Source: an uncultured Clostridia bacterium
Lineage (GTDB): Bacteria > Bacillota_A > Clostridia > TANB77 > CAG-508
Assembly (NCBI GenBank): GCA_944390995.1
Contig: CALXSA010000001.1
Location: 1 to 64,000, forward strand
Direction of reading: 5' to 3'
DNA: 64,000 nucleotides
Made by a program: the position numbers and the translations under genes. Below the pieces are notes generated by a model, which was given only the letters and a program-made list of their open reading frames with translations, made no database searches and was not told where the DNA came from. Positions within the stretch are counted from its first letter, which is position 1. Every line of letters starts with the position of its first letter. Shown piece after piece: positions 45,530-54,635 of this stretch.

Positions 45530-45695
45530 TTTATCGAAAACATTGTAACATAAATTTGCGCTGTTGTAAATTTTTGCGAATAATTTTACAAAATTTGTGC
45601 AGAATAATTGTAATAAATTTGAAATTTGCTCAGGGTGAAGGGCTTGAGCTTGCCTCGGGTGCTCTGAGCAAAGGGCGAAAGGAATGAATTTGATT

Positions 45696-47078
45696 ATGGG
45701 AAAGATTAAAAATAAGTTGATTGATTGGAAAAACAGATTAAAAGATAGGCATATGCTTAGCATTATTGTGGTGCTATTTTCTATAATAGTAATTTTAGGA
45801 ATTTACACATACAAAAAACAGACTGAGTTTAGGCAGGCATCGGAAAATTCATACAATCTGGCGTTTTTTGAAGTGGTAGACTATGTGCAAAATGTAGAGG
45901 TGTATTTAGCAAAATCACTAATTTCAAATTCGCCAGAGAGCGGTGCGGAGAGTTTGAGCAATGTATGGAGAGAGGCTAACATGGCAATGGTTTCTTTGGC
46001 GCAGCTTCCGATTGCTACAAATGAGATTGAAAAAACTGCAAAATTTTTAAATCAGGTAAGCGACTATAGTTACTCATTGTACACAAAAAATTTAAAAGAT
46101 GTAGAGCTTACAGAAGATGATATAAAGAATTTAGAGGAGCTACATCAATATAGTGTGGAATTAGAAAATATATTAAACCAGCTTTCGGCGGACATTAATG
46201 AAGGTAGAATAAAATGGGGAGAGCTTACAGAGGAAGGCACAGTTGCGTTTGCTAAACAAGTTAGCAATATTTCAAAAGACAGTTTTAGCAATATGGAGCA
46301 AACATTCCATGAATATTCTGGTTTGATTTATGATGGTGCATTTTCAGAACATATTACAAGGAAAGAAAAGGTTGGACTTACTGGAGAGAATGTTGATGAA
46401 GAAACTGCCAAAAATAAGGCAACAGAGCTGTTTGATAATAGCAATATAAAAGAAGTAAACTCATATGGAAGAAGTGAGGGAGACATTACTTCATATAATT
46501 TTGGAATTACTTTTAACGATGATTCGGTTGCAACAGTGTCTATTTCTGAAAAAGGCGGACATGTAATTTATATGGATAGAAATAGGGAAGTGGCAGCTGA
46601 AGTGATATCGCAGGAGGAAGCGGACAAGAAAGCTAAGGAATATTTGGAGAGTAAAGGTTTTAAAGATATGAAGGAAACGTATTATTTAAAACAAAGCGGA
46701 ATTGTAACAATAAATTACGCATATGTGCAAGAAGATGTAATAATGTATCCGGACTTAATAAAGGTAAAGGTTGCGCTTGATAATGGAGAAATTCTTGGAA
46801 TTGAAACAAGCGGATACTTGAATTCACATACAGAAAGAAAGCTAGAGAAGCCTCAGGTGTCGAAAGAAACTGCAAAAGCAAGCTTGAACAAGGACTTGAC
46901 AATAGAGAGCGAAGAACTTGCAGTAATTCCTACAGAATGGAAAACAGAAGTGCTTTGCTGGGAATTCGAAGGAAATATGGATGGGCTAGATTTTATAGTA
47001 TATGTGAATGCTGAAACAGGCAAAGAGGAAGATATACTAATCATTACAAATACGCCGAATGGAACATTGACGCACTAG
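45696..47078 (+). CDS. ypeB: Germination/sporulation protein YpeB
   Basis: YpeB has 460 residues: an N-terminal membrane helix (about 21-40), a long helical domain with N-S-Y-N-L-A-F-F-E-V-V-D-Y-V-Q-N-V-E near residue 54, and repeated PepSY domains in the C-terminal half (E-E-T-A-K-N-K-A, S-Q-E-E-A-D-K-K-A-K-E-Y-L, S-K-E-T-A-K-A-S-L). In Bacillus it holds and stabilises the cortex hydrolase SleB in the spore. The usual sleB neighbour is missing upstream; a divergent glycosyltransferase gene is there instead. The ATG at 45696 is preferred, with AAAGGA before it. Confidence 0.9.
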   Translation: MGKIKNKLIDWKNRLKDRHMLSIIVVLFSIIVILGIYTYKKQTEFRQASENSYNLAFFEVVDYVQNVEVYLAKSLISNSPESGAESLSNVWREANMAMVSLAQLPIATNEIEKTAKFLNQVSDYSYSLYTKNLKDVELTEDDIKNLEELHQYSVELENILNQLSADINEGRIKWGELTEEGTVAFAKQVSNISKDSFSNMEQTFHEYSGLIYDGAFSEHITRKEKVGLTGENVDEETAKNKATELFDNSNIKEVNSYGRSEGDITSYNFGITFNDDSVATVSISEKGGHVIYMDRNREVAAEVISQEEADKKAKEYLESKGFKDMKETYYLKQSGIVTINYAYVQEDVIMYPDLIKVKVALDNGEILGIETSGYLNSHTERKLEKPQVSKETAKASLNKDLTIESEELAVIPTEWKTEVLCWEFEGNMDGLDFIVYVNAETGKEEDILIITNTPNGTLTH

Positions 47079-47098
47079 GGCGGGAAAAAATATAAAAT

Positions 47099-47134
47099 AA
47101 AAATAAACTAGGTAATTTTGTCTAGTTTATTTTT
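47099..47134. terminator. Terminator shared by ypeB and the XRE regulator gene
   Basis: AAATAAACTAG pairs with CTAGTTTATTT around GTAATTTTGT and is followed by T. It overlaps the end of the convergent XRE gene. Confidence 0.8.
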
Positions 47135-47351
47135 TGCTTTTTGGGTATGGTTTGTACACATCAGTTCTATATATTAAGTAATCTACACTTGTATTATAAT
47201 AATCAGCTAGTTTAGTTAATAATTCCAGCGGAATGTTTCTCCTATTTAGTTCGTAATAAGAATATGCAACTTGAGAGATATTAAGTACTTGGCTCAAATC
47301 TTTTTGAGTTAAGTCGTTATCTTCTCTTAAGTTTCTAATACGAGTTTTCAT
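47127..47351 (-). CDS. XRE-family transcription regulator, small
   Basis: The 74-residue protein is a single helix-turn-helix domain: L-R-E-D-N-D-L-T-Q-K-D-L-S-Q-V-L-N-I-S-Q-V-A-Y-S-Y-Y-E and P-L-E-L-L-T-K-L-A-D-Y-Y-N-T-S-V-D-Y-L. The short charged tail ends K-P-Y-P-K-S-K-K. GAAAGGATAC lies before the start. Such small regulators often control nearby surface or mobile genes; here it is divergent from the prepilin/FGE-like gene, which it may control. Confidence 0.9.
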   Translation of the reverse strand: MKTRIRNLREDNDLTQKDLSQVLNISQVAYSYYELNRRNIPLELLTKLADYYNTSVDYLIYRTDVYKPYPKSKK

Positions 47352-47579
47352 ATTGTATCCTTTCTAAAATAAAAATAATAGTTTTAAAAGTAACAAATAA
47401 AAAACAAAATTGAGTTTTCTTGGCATGAAATTAAAAAATCTATATTATTAAAACTACAAAAATTATAAAATAAAACAAAATGTTATATTGACTTTTAAAA
47501 CAAATTGTTTTATTATGTTGGTGTAAAAATGTTGGAGTTAAATTCAAACAAAAGAAATAGAGAAAGTGAGGTAAAAATT

Positions 47580-48783
47580 TTGATAAGAAAAGAAAAAGGT
47601 ATAACGTTGCTTGCGCTAATAATTACAGTGGTGATAATGATAATATTAGCAGCAGTAACAATAAACGTAACTTTGGGAGATGGAGGACTTGTGCAGCAGG
47701 CTCAGCATGCAGCGGAAAGAACGAGAAATGCAGCAGAAACGGAGCAAGCAGAAATAGATAGTCTACAGCAAGAACTTGCGAATATTTTAGCAGAAGACAG
47801 TGAGATAACTCCGCCTGAACCAGGAGAAAATAACGAGATAGGTGGGGATACTGAAGAACCGGAAGAACCTAGTAATGTATCTGACTTAAAACCAGGAGAC
47901 GGAGAAAGTGTGACAATACTTGATACAACCACAACAATAAAAGATGACCTACAAAATGATGTAGTAATACCAGGTGGGTTTGGGGTAGCAGAAGATAGTG
48001 GAACAAAAGTAGAAGAAGGGATAGTAATAGAAGACGAAAACGGTAACCAGTTTGTATGGATACCAACAGGAGAGTACAATGTATCTACTTCTATTAATTC
48101 TTCTGGAAAACTAACAAATAACCTAAGTAGAAGAACATTTACTACAAGTGGAGCAACAGAGGTAAGTGGAGATAGTGTAATAGAAAGTTACTTTTATGGA
48201 GAAGGTAATAGTAGTTCAGTAGCATCAGGACAAATAGGAGCATTTAAAGCGAGTGCCGAATCAGTTGTAAAAGGAGGCAAAGGAGGTTTCTATATTGGAC
48301 GTTATGAGCAAGGAAGTGAAAATGTATGTAAAGCAGGAGTTGAACCATACACTAATATAACAAGAGATAATGCAAAAATGCAGGCGGAGGCAATGTGTAG
48401 TAGTAATAATAATGTGGAAAGTGAATTAATAAGTAGTTATGCATGGGATACAGCATTGAACTTCATATGTCAGACTAATGTGGGAAGTGGAGAAGGATAT
48501 AACTTAGCAGTAACGACAGATAAAGCTTATGGAGGCATAGATACAAGAAAAAAAGAAAATACAGGAGCATATGAAGCGGATAATTATAGTAATATTCATG
48601 ATGTATTAGGTAATTGTCGAGAATATACTACAGAGTACAGGCTTTCTAGTAATGAACCTTGTACAATTAGAGGTGGAGGCTATCTGCAACGGAAGTAGTT
48701 GGTATGCATCATATCGTAGTCGTAGTACTAACAGTTCTTTGGGAGAAAGTATATCTTTCCGTACTCAACTCTACGTTAAATAA
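47580..48783 (+). CDS. Prepilin-type N-terminus fused to an FGE/C-type-lectin-like domain, read through a CGG +1 site
   Basis: With a +1 step at the in-frame CGG at 48690 (codon 371) the product has 400 residues. Without it the protein ends early at 48698. The N-terminus is a type IV prepilin signal, K-G-I-T-L-L-A-L-I-I-T-V-V, with hydrophobic residues 6-28. A Glu/Pro-rich linker (75-105) follows, then an FGE-sulfatase-like domain: F-V-W-I-P-T-G-E-Y, G-G-F-Y-I-G-R-Y-E, N-I-H-D-V-L-G-N-C-R-E-Y and R-G-G-G-Y. The recoded end S-S-W-Y-A-S-Y-R-S-R-S completes that fold. The start TTG at 47580 after GTGAGG is preferred to an ATG at 47529. Likely an exported surface protein. Confidence 0.75.
48690..48693 (+). 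other. CGG +1 recoding site 4 (prepilin/FGE-like gene)
   Basis: Frame: TAT CTG CAA-CGG-AAG TAG. Skipping C gives GGA AGT AGT TGG TAT GCA TCA and 30 more codons to TAA at 48781-48783. The zero frame stops two codons after CGG. Confidence 0.72.
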
Positions 48784-48975
48784 AAACTATGAGCTGTGAT
48801 GACATGGACAATTTTGAAAAATTATACGGAGGGCAATAGAATATATAAACGTATTATATAGTGTATTATATAACACACCATAAAAGTCGATAGAGAACTA
48901 ACGCACGATATAACATAAAGTTATATCGTGCGTTGCGACATTTAGAAAAGTGAAGAAAAAATTGCTATAATGCTA

Positions 48976-49025
48976 TAAAACAAGTAGCAGGCCAGCACAA
49001 AAATGGCGACTTCCTACTTGTTTTA
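48976..49025. repeat. Hairpin repeat flanking the HEPN-MNT pair, left copy
   Basis: TAAAACAAGTAG pairs with CTACTTGTTTTA around AGGCCAGCACAAAAATGGCG. A related copy with the same AGCACAAAAATGGCG core lies at 49824-49873, beyond the pair. Confidence 0.55.
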
Positions 49026-49082
49026 TTTCCAGTGCATGTGGTATAATGGTGATGGAAAACAGATAGAAAGTGAGGTAAGTAT

Positions 49083-49490
49083 ATGAACAATATAGACTTA
49101 ATGAACTTTTGGATGGAAAGTGCTAATGAAGATTATGATACAATGTTATATATGAAAGCAGGTAAAAAGAACACATGGTGTTTATTTATGGGACAAATGG
49201 TAATTGAAAAGTTATTAAAAGCCGTATATGCAAAAAATAATGTTTCTGCGCCATATGCTCCTAAGAGTCATGATTTAATGTATTTAGCACAAAAGAATAA
49301 TTTGATAGTAACAGAAACTCAACAACTCTATTTAAACGAAATAACAAGATTTAATTTGAATTCGATATATGATGATTATAAAAGAGAATTCTCACAAAAA
49401 TGTACCGACGAGTACACGGAAGAACAGATTAAAAAAATTGAGGAGGTAAAACAATGGCTGGAGAATATATTGAAGGAAGGAAATCAATAA
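49083..49490 (+). CDS. HEPN-domain protein
   Basis: The product has 135 residues of helical HEPN type: F-W-M-E-S-A-N-E-D-Y-D-T-M at the start, then the conserved F-M-G-Q-M-V-I-E-K-L-L-K-A-V-Y. It normally partners with the nucleotidyltransferase of the next gene as a toxin-antitoxin module. The catalytic R-x4-6-H motif of RNase-active HEPNs is not obvious here, so it may be of the type that AMPylation inactivates or may have another role. The end overlaps the next gene by 37 bases. Confidence 0.82.
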   Translation: MNNIDLMNFWMESANEDYDTMLYMKAGKKNTWCLFMGQMVIEKLLKAVYAKNNVSAPYAPKSHDLMYLAQKNNLIVTETQQLYLNEITRFNLNSIYDDYKREFSQKCTDEYTEEQIKKIEEVKQWLENILKEGNQ

Positions 49491-49804
49491 GGGAAATCGA
49501 CAAAGAGATAATAGATATAGTCAATAAATATATAGAAATTGTAAGTAAAAACTATAATGTGATAGCAATAATCTTATTTGGTTCGTATGCGAAGGGAACT
49601 CAAAGAGAAGATAGCGACATAGACATTGCAGTTATCACGGACGACATAAAAACTGATAAGTTTGATGAAGAAGTGAATTTAATGCAATTAAGAAATAATA
49701 TTGACTATAGAATAGAGCCACATATTATTAGTGTTGCTGACTATGAAAATGATGAAACACCTTTTGTATTAGAAGTAAAAAATACGGGAATAAAAGTTGC
49801 TTAA
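49454..49804 (+). CDS. MNT-type nucleotidyltransferase antitoxin
   Basis: The 116-residue protein has the minimal nucleotidyltransferase motif G-S-Y-A-K-G-T-Q-R-E-D-S-D-I-D near residues 37-51, with the catalytic D-x-D. In HEPN-MNT pairs it adds AMP to a tyrosine on the HEPN toxin. The start ATG at 49454 has GAGGAGG seven bases upstream, inside the HEPN gene, so the two are coupled. Confidence 0.85.
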   Translation: MAGEYIEGRKSIREIDKEIIDIVNKYIEIVSKNYNVIAIILFGSYAKGTQREDSDIDIAVITDDIKTDKFDEEVNLMQLRNNIDYRIEPHIISVADYENDETPFVLEVKNTGIKVA

Positions 49805-49823
49805 TAAGAAATATGACTTTTGG

Positions 49824-49873
49824 CAAATATTGTAGGAGACTAGCACAAAAATGGCGGTCTCTTATTTGTTTTA
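49824..49873. repeat. Hairpin repeat flanking the HEPN-MNT pair, right copy
   Basis: CAAATA..GGAGAC pairs with GTCTC..TATTTG; the loop holds TAGCACAAAAATGGCG as in the left copy. It may be the terminator of the pair as well. Confidence 0.55.
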
Positions 49874-50100
49874 CTAAAATTTGTACGTAATTAGTATGCT
49901 ATGAATTAAAAAATATTACTATAATGTTATGTAAAAGTTTTGTGAATTTTGCCAAGGAAAGTGTAGGCAAAAAGTTGATTATACAAGCAATTTATCATAT
50001 AATAGTAGCGAAGTAAAAAACGAAAATAGAATATTGCAATTTAAAAATACTGCTATAATGCTTTAAAACAATACAGTTTTGGAAAGGAATGGTAATTTGC

Positions 50101-51594
50101 ATGAACGAGGTATATGTAAAAGATTTGATAAAACTTTGCAATGCAGAATTAATTTGTGGTTATGAAAATGAAGTTTTAGATAATTTCACAAAGGATACAA
50201 GGGAAGTGAAAGAAGGATATACATTTGTGGGCTTTATAGGAGAAAATGTTGATGGAAACGTGTTTTATGAAGAAGCGCTAGACAATGGCGCGAAGGTTTG
50301 TATTTTAAGGAAAGAGAGTGTTAAGGATAAAATAGATGCAAAAGCCTTGAAAAGAAAGTATAAGGGTAGGACAGTAATTTTAGTGGAAGATACTACAAAA
50401 GCTATTCAGCAGCTTGCTTCTTACAAAAGAAGCCTATATAATATTCCGGTTGTTGGGGTTACTGGAAGTGTTGGAAAAACCAGTACAAAGGATATTATTG
50501 CGAGTGTGATGGCTAAAAAGTACAATGTTTTAAAAACTCTGGGAAATTACAACAGTCAGATTGGTTTACCATTTACAGTGTTAAGGCTAAAAGATAATGA
50601 TTCAATGGTGGCCGAAATGGGTATGAATGGTTTGGGCGAGATTAGTAAACTTGCGCAAATAGCTAGGCCTTCAATTGCTGTTATTACCAATGTTGGTACT
50701 GCTCATATTGGAGTGCTTGGTTCAAGAGATAATATTTTAAAGGCAAAGCTTGAGATATTGGATGGATTGGAGCCAAATGGTACTTTGGTGATTAATAATG
50801 ATAATGATATGTTACATGAGTGGTACGAGCACGCAAATGTAGAAAGAACGACAGAGAAAGAGCTTTCAATACCATCTACTGAAGAAAATATAGAAAAAGT
50901 GGAAAATGGTCAAGAAACAGATAGAGCTCAAAATTACAACATAGTAACCTTCGGAATTAACAACAAAAGTGATTTCATGCCATATGACATTACTTTTTCT
51001 GATAATGGAAGCAGGTACAAAATAAATGTTGATGGCAAGGAGTATAATGTAAATATTTCTGTTGGTGGAGAGCATTTTGTGCTAAATAGTTTATGTGCAA
51101 TTGCTGTGGGAAGGCTTTTAAACATAGACATGGAGGATATTTTAGCAGGAATTGCAAATTTTGAGCTTACCAAAAGAAGAATGCAAGTGGAAAAAAACAA
51201 GCAGGGAGTTACAATAATAAATGACGCATACAATGCAAATTTAGACTCAATGAAGGCTGCGATTGATTATTTGGGTAAAATTAATGCGAAAAATAAAATT
51301 GCAGTTTTAGGAGATATGCTAGAGCTTGGCGAGTTTTCAAAAGAGTTACACGAGAGAGTTGGCGAAGAAGTCCAGAAAAGTAAAATTGATATTTTAATAA
51401 CAGTTGGAGAATGTGCTAGAGATATTGCACGAAAGGCACAAGAATGCGGAATGGATAAGGAAAAAATATATATTTGCAATAGCAACGATGAGGCTATAGA
51501 GTTATTAAAGAAACTTGCTAAAGAGGGAGATGCTGTTTTGCTAAAGGCTTCAAATGGTATGAACTTTGAACAAATTTTCCAGAAAATAGTATAA
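50101..51594 (+). CDS. murF: UDP-N-acetylmuramoyl-tripeptide-D-alanyl-D-alanine ligase
   Basis: MurF has 497 residues and adds D-Ala-D-Ala to the UDP-MurNAc tripeptide. The ATP loop is G-V-T-G-S-V-G-K-T-S-T-K-D near residue 115, and A-E-M-G-M-N-G-L-G-E-I and N-D-A-Y-N-A-N are typical. A low-similarity stretch at about 255-280 (E-S-T-E-E-N-I-E-K-V) is an insertion seen as a lengthened loop. The ATG at 50101 is preferred to 50089. It is followed by ddl, which makes its substrate. Confidence 0.95.
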   Translation: MNEVYVKDLIKLCNAELICGYENEVLDNFTKDTREVKEGYTFVGFIGENVDGNVFYEEALDNGAKVCILRKESVKDKIDAKALKRKYKGRTVILVEDTTKAIQQLASYKRSLYNIPVVGVTGSVGKTSTKDIIASVMAKKYNVLKTLGNYNSQIGLPFTVLRLKDNDSMVAEMGMNGLGEISKLAQIARPSIAVITNVGTAHIGVLGSRDNILKAKLEILDGLEPNGTLVINNDNDMLHEWYEHANVERTTEKELSIPSTEENIEKVENGQETDRAQNYNIVTFGINNKSDFMPYDITFSDNGSRYKINVDGKEYNVNISVGGEHFVLNSLCAIAVGRLLNIDMEDILAGIANFELTKRRMQVEKNKQGVTIINDAYNANLDSMKAAIDYLGKINAKNKIAVLGDMLELGEFSKELHERVGEEVQKSKIDILITVGECARDIARKAQECGMDKEKIYICNSNDEAIELLKKLAKEGDAVLLKASNGMNFEQIFQKIV

Positions 51595-51691
51595 TAGTAT
51601 TATAATAACTACTAGTAAATAGCATAATATACATATTCTAAAAAAGACAGTTGTTATTTAAAAGGCGTGAAAAAAGGAGGTTCATACTACT

Positions 51692-52780
51692 ATGAGCAAG
51701 TTAAAACTAGGTGTAATTTTTGGAGGAATGTCAACAGAGCATGATGTTTCTATAAGTTCTGGGACATCTGTTATACAGTACTTAGATAAAGATAAATACG
51801 AAATTTATCCAATTTATGTGGGAAAAGATGGGAAATGGTACAAATACTTAAAAAATGTGGCAGAAATTGAAAGGTTAGATGTTGGTGCGACAATTGAAGA
51901 AAAGCAAGAAATAGAAAATGTTGTAGAGTATTTAAGCAAATTAGAGGTGTTTTTTCCAGTACTTCATGGGCTATATGGAGAGGATGGAACAATACAAGGT
52001 TTTCTAGAATTACTAAAAAAGCCGTATGTAGGCTGTAAGGTGCTAAGTTCAGCTTTAAGCATGGATAAGGCATATACTAAAATTGTTTTCGACAGAGCCG
52101 GAATAAATCAGGCAGAATATTTGTATTTTAAAACCCAAAAAAGCAAATACATATCTGTAGATAAAAACTTTAATGAGAAAGAAGTAAGTATTGAAGAATT
52201 ATGCGAAATAGTGGAAGAACAATTGTCTTATCCGGTGTTTGTAAAGCCTTCAAATTCTGGTTCGTCTGTGGGAATAAGCAGAGCTGAAAACGAAAAAGAA
52301 CTCAAAGAGGCAATAGAAAGTGCAGGAAAGCTAGACAAAAAAGTACTTATTGAAAAGGAAATAAAAGGCAGAGAAGTTGAGTGTGCAGTACTAGGAAATG
52401 ACAAGGTAGAGGCATCATGCGTGGGAGAAATTTTGCCAGCTGAGAAGTTTTATACTTTTGATGCAAAATACAAAAATGCTAATTCTCGAGTTGTTATACC
52501 GGCAGACCTTCCAGACGAAGTTAGTGAAGAAATAAGGAAGACAGCGATTAAAGCATTTAAAGCAGTTGATGGAAGCGGCCTTTCTAGGGTAGATTTCTTT
52601 GTGGAGGATAAAACAGGCAAAGTTCTCATAAATGAAATAAATACGATGCCTGGCTTCACAGATATAAGCATGTATCCGAAACTTTGGGAAGAAGCGGGAC
52701 TAAGCTATACAGAGCTGTTGGATAAATTGCTGTTTTTGGGGACGGAGGAAAAAAACAGTTTTATATTATTTAAGGAATAA
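51692..52780 (+). CDS. ddl: D-alanine-D-alanine ligase
   Basis: Ddl has 362 residues with an ATP-grasp fold: G-G-M-S-T-E-H-D-V-S at the N-terminus, P-V-L-H-G-L-Y-G-E-D-G-T-I-Q near 90, the S-N-S-G-S-S-V-G-I loop and the metal end N-E-I-N-T-M-P-G-F. It joins two D-alanines for MurF just upstream. The last 15 residues (F-L-G-T-E-E-K-N-S-F) are encoded by a REP-like palindrome that has extended the C-terminus. An AAAAGGAGG site precedes the ATG. Confidence 0.95.
   Translation: MSKLKLGVIFGGMSTEHDVSISSGTSVIQYLDKDKYEIYPIYVGKDGKWYKYLKNVAEIERLDVGATIEEKQEIENVVEYLSKLEVFFPVLHGLYGEDGTIQGFLELLKKPYVGCKVLSSALSMDKAYTKIVFDRAGINQAEYLYFKTQKSKYISVDKNFNEKEVSIEELCEIVEEQLSYPVFVKPSNSGSSVGISRAENEKELKEAIESAGKLDKKVLIEKEIKGREVECAVLGNDKVEASCVGEILPAEKFYTFDAKYKNANSRVVIPADLPDEVSEEIRKTAIKAFKAVDGSGLSRVDFFVEDKTGKVLINEINTMPGFTDISMYPKLWEEAGLSYTELLDKLLFLGTEEKNSFILFKE
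52730..52762. repeat. REP-like palindrome CTGTTTTTGGGGACGGAGG, copy inside ddl
   Basis: The 33 bases are identical to 57747-57779. The arms CTGTTTTT and AAAAACAG pair, and the top is GGGGACGGAGG. Here it lies in the 3' end of the ddl coding frame. Confidence 0.7.
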
Positions 52781-52791
52781 AGAAAAAGTAG

Positions 52792-52822
52792 GGTTTATAG
52801 GTATAACCATAAAAACCTAAAT
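52792..52822 (+). promoter_or_regulatory. Pseudoknot-like leader, copy 3 (before yqeK)
   Basis: GGTT pairs with AACC around a loop containing ATAGGTA; after ATAAAAA comes CCTAAATA, whose CCTA matches TAGG of the loop. It lies 25 bases before the yqeK ATG, with AAGGA between. Confidence 0.6.
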
Positions 52823-52846
52823 AAAATATTTAAGGAAATAAAAAAT

Positions 52847-53464
52847 ATGATATTAAATTATAATGATAATAGAGTAGTAGAAGAACTAATAAAAAGAATA
52901 GATAAGGATATTAAGCAAGTGCTCTCTGCAAAGAGATACAACCATTCTGTGGGAGTAATGAAAAAGGCGGAGGAGCTAGCAAAGATTCATGGAGAGAATG
53001 TGAATAAGGCGAAACTTGTTGGGCTCGCGCACGACATTGCAAAAGAAATGTCAAAAGAAGAAAAAATAAAATATGCAGTTAACAATGATATAGAAATTGA
53101 CGATATAGAAAGGGAGAATGTAGGTCTACTTCATGGCAAGATTGGAGCTGTGCTTTGTAAAAACAGGTATGGGTTTACTCAAGATATGCAAAATGCAATA
53201 AAATATCACACTACAGGAAATGAAAATATGGATACTTTAGCTAAGATATTGTTTGTAGCTGATAAAATTGAAGATGGTAGAAAATACAAAGACCCGGAAA
53301 AGATGCGTAACCTTGCAAAGGCAAGGAAGATAGCAAATGAAAATTTGAATAGAGCTGTTGTGTTTGAAATAGATGCCTCTATACTATTTACCATAAAAAA
53401 AGGAGAGCTAATTCACCTAGACGGAATTAAAACAAGAAACAAAATTTTATCAATGCTAGATTAG
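52847..53464 (+). CDS. yqeK: HD-domain bis(5'-nucleosyl)-tetraphosphatase YqeK
   Basis: The product has 205 residues with the HD motif H-S-V-G-V near residue 30 (R-Y-N-H-S-V-G-V-M), then G-L-A-H-D-I-A-K-E near 62 and the later Y-H-T-T-G-N and A-D-K-I-E-D-G-R-K. YqeK symmetrically hydrolyses Ap4A to ADP. In many Firmicutes it lies near nadD; here it follows ddl behind a structured leader. The ATG at 52847 follows AAGGAAAT. Confidence 0.9.
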   Translation: MILNYNDNRVVEELIKRIDKDIKQVLSAKRYNHSVGVMKKAEELAKIHGENVNKAKLVGLAHDIAKEMSKEEKIKYAVNNDIEIDDIERENVGLLHGKIGAVLCKNRYGFTQDMQNAIKYHTTGNENMDTLAKILFVADKIEDGRKYKDPEKMRNLAKARKIANENLNRAVVFEIDASILFTIKKGELIHLDGIKTRNKILSMLD

Positions 53465-53504
53465 GTTGAAAAGATTACAATTATTGACCTACTGTCTATA
53501 AGTA

Positions 53505-53577
53505 GCTCCACGTGGGACACATATTTTTTACGCGAAAACATGGAGCGGACAAAATATGTGTACCAGCAAGATGGAGC
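53505..53577. repeat. Imperfect hairpin with a parS-like core
   Basis: GCTCCACGTGGGACACATATTTT and its imperfect complement AAAATATGTG..GATGGAGC form a 70-base hairpin in a gene-free 250-base gap. AGCTCCACGTGGGACA at 53504-53519 matches 13 of 16 bases of a common parS form. Confidence 0.4.
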
Positions 53578-53714
53578 GGATTTTTGTGCTTTCTGTAATA
53601 TAATTTATATAAACCATTATTCTGTAACTGTTTATATATAAAAAATTAACTTTTCCTATTTATTTCTACAAAAAAATATGGTATAATGGACTTGCTTTTA
53701 GGGGGGGAGGTCTT

Positions 53715-54617
53715 ATGGTATTTAAGGACTATTATAAAATACTTGGCTTAGAAAGTAACAAGGTAACACCAGAAGAAATAAAAGTAGCTTATAGAGAACA
53801 AGCTAAGAAATATCACCCAGATATTAATTCTAAAAGTGATTTTTCAGAGGAGAGGTTCAAAGATATAAATGAAGCATATAGAATTTTATCTATACCAGCT
53901 TCAAAAAGAAAATATGATAGACAGTGGAATTCTAATATAGGCAAAAAGAGAAAAACAGAAGAAGAAGTTAGAGAAGACGGTTCAATAGTGAATATGGTTT
54001 TTAAAATGTTTATGGGTGGCGATTTAGAGAGCAAGCAGAAAAAAGAGAAAAAAGCGAAGGAAAAGCTACCAATTAAAGGAGAGAACATAGAAACAGAAAT
54101 AAAAATTTCAATTGAGGAAGCATTTTATGGACTAGAAAAGAAAATTTCACTAAGAACGCAAAACGGCAAGATGAAAAATTTTACAGTAAAAATACCAGCA
54201 GGTATTAGAAATAATGAAAAGATTAGATTAATAGGACAAGGCAAGCCAGGAGAAAATGGAGGAAAAAACGGAGATTTATTAATTAGAATAAACATCAAGA
54301 ATGATAAGAAATTTGCATTAAAAGGTGTAGACTTATATACAAACCTATACATTTCTCCATGGGAGGCGGTTCTTGGAACAAAAGTTGCAATTGAAACTAT
54401 TGGTGAAACAATTTATTTACATATTCCACAGGGCATTGAAAGTGGAGAAAAAATAAAAATAAAAGAAAAAGGGTACAAAGACGGTAAAGGCGGACGAGGC
54501 GAACTTATTGCTGAAGTAAAAATAATGATACCTAAAGTACCAACAAAAGAAGAAATGGGGTTATTTAAAAAATTTAGTAAAGTTTCAAAATTTAACCCAA
54601 GAACAAATTTAGAATAA
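53715..54617 (+). CDS. DnaJ-like co-chaperone (CbpA type, no zinc finger)
   Basis: The 300-residue protein has an N-terminal J domain (about 1-70) with the catalytic H-P-D in K-K-Y-H-P-D-I-N, then the C-terminal substrate-binding domains (about 115-290: A-F-Y-G-L-E-K-K-I-S-L and L-I-G-Q-G-K-P-G-E-N-G-G). The cysteine-rich zinc finger of full-length DnaJ is absent, so it is of the CbpA/DnaJ-II type. It would stimulate DnaK. A TATAAT (53682-53687) and GGGGGGGAGG precede the ATG. Confidence 0.88.
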   Translation: MVFKDYYKILGLESNKVTPEEIKVAYREQAKKYHPDINSKSDFSEERFKDINEAYRILSIPASKRKYDRQWNSNIGKKRKTEEEVREDGSIVNMVFKMFMGGDLESKQKKEKKAKEKLPIKGENIETEIKISIEEAFYGLEKKISLRTQNGKMKNFTVKIPAGIRNNEKIRLIGQGKPGENGGKNGDLLIRINIKNDKKFALKGVDLYTNLYISPWEAVLGTKVAIETIGETIYLHIPQGIESGEKIKIKEKGYKDGKGGRGELIAEVKIMIPKVPTKEEMGLFKKFSKVSKFNPRTNLE

Positions 54618-54635
54618 AATATGTAAAAGTAGTTG

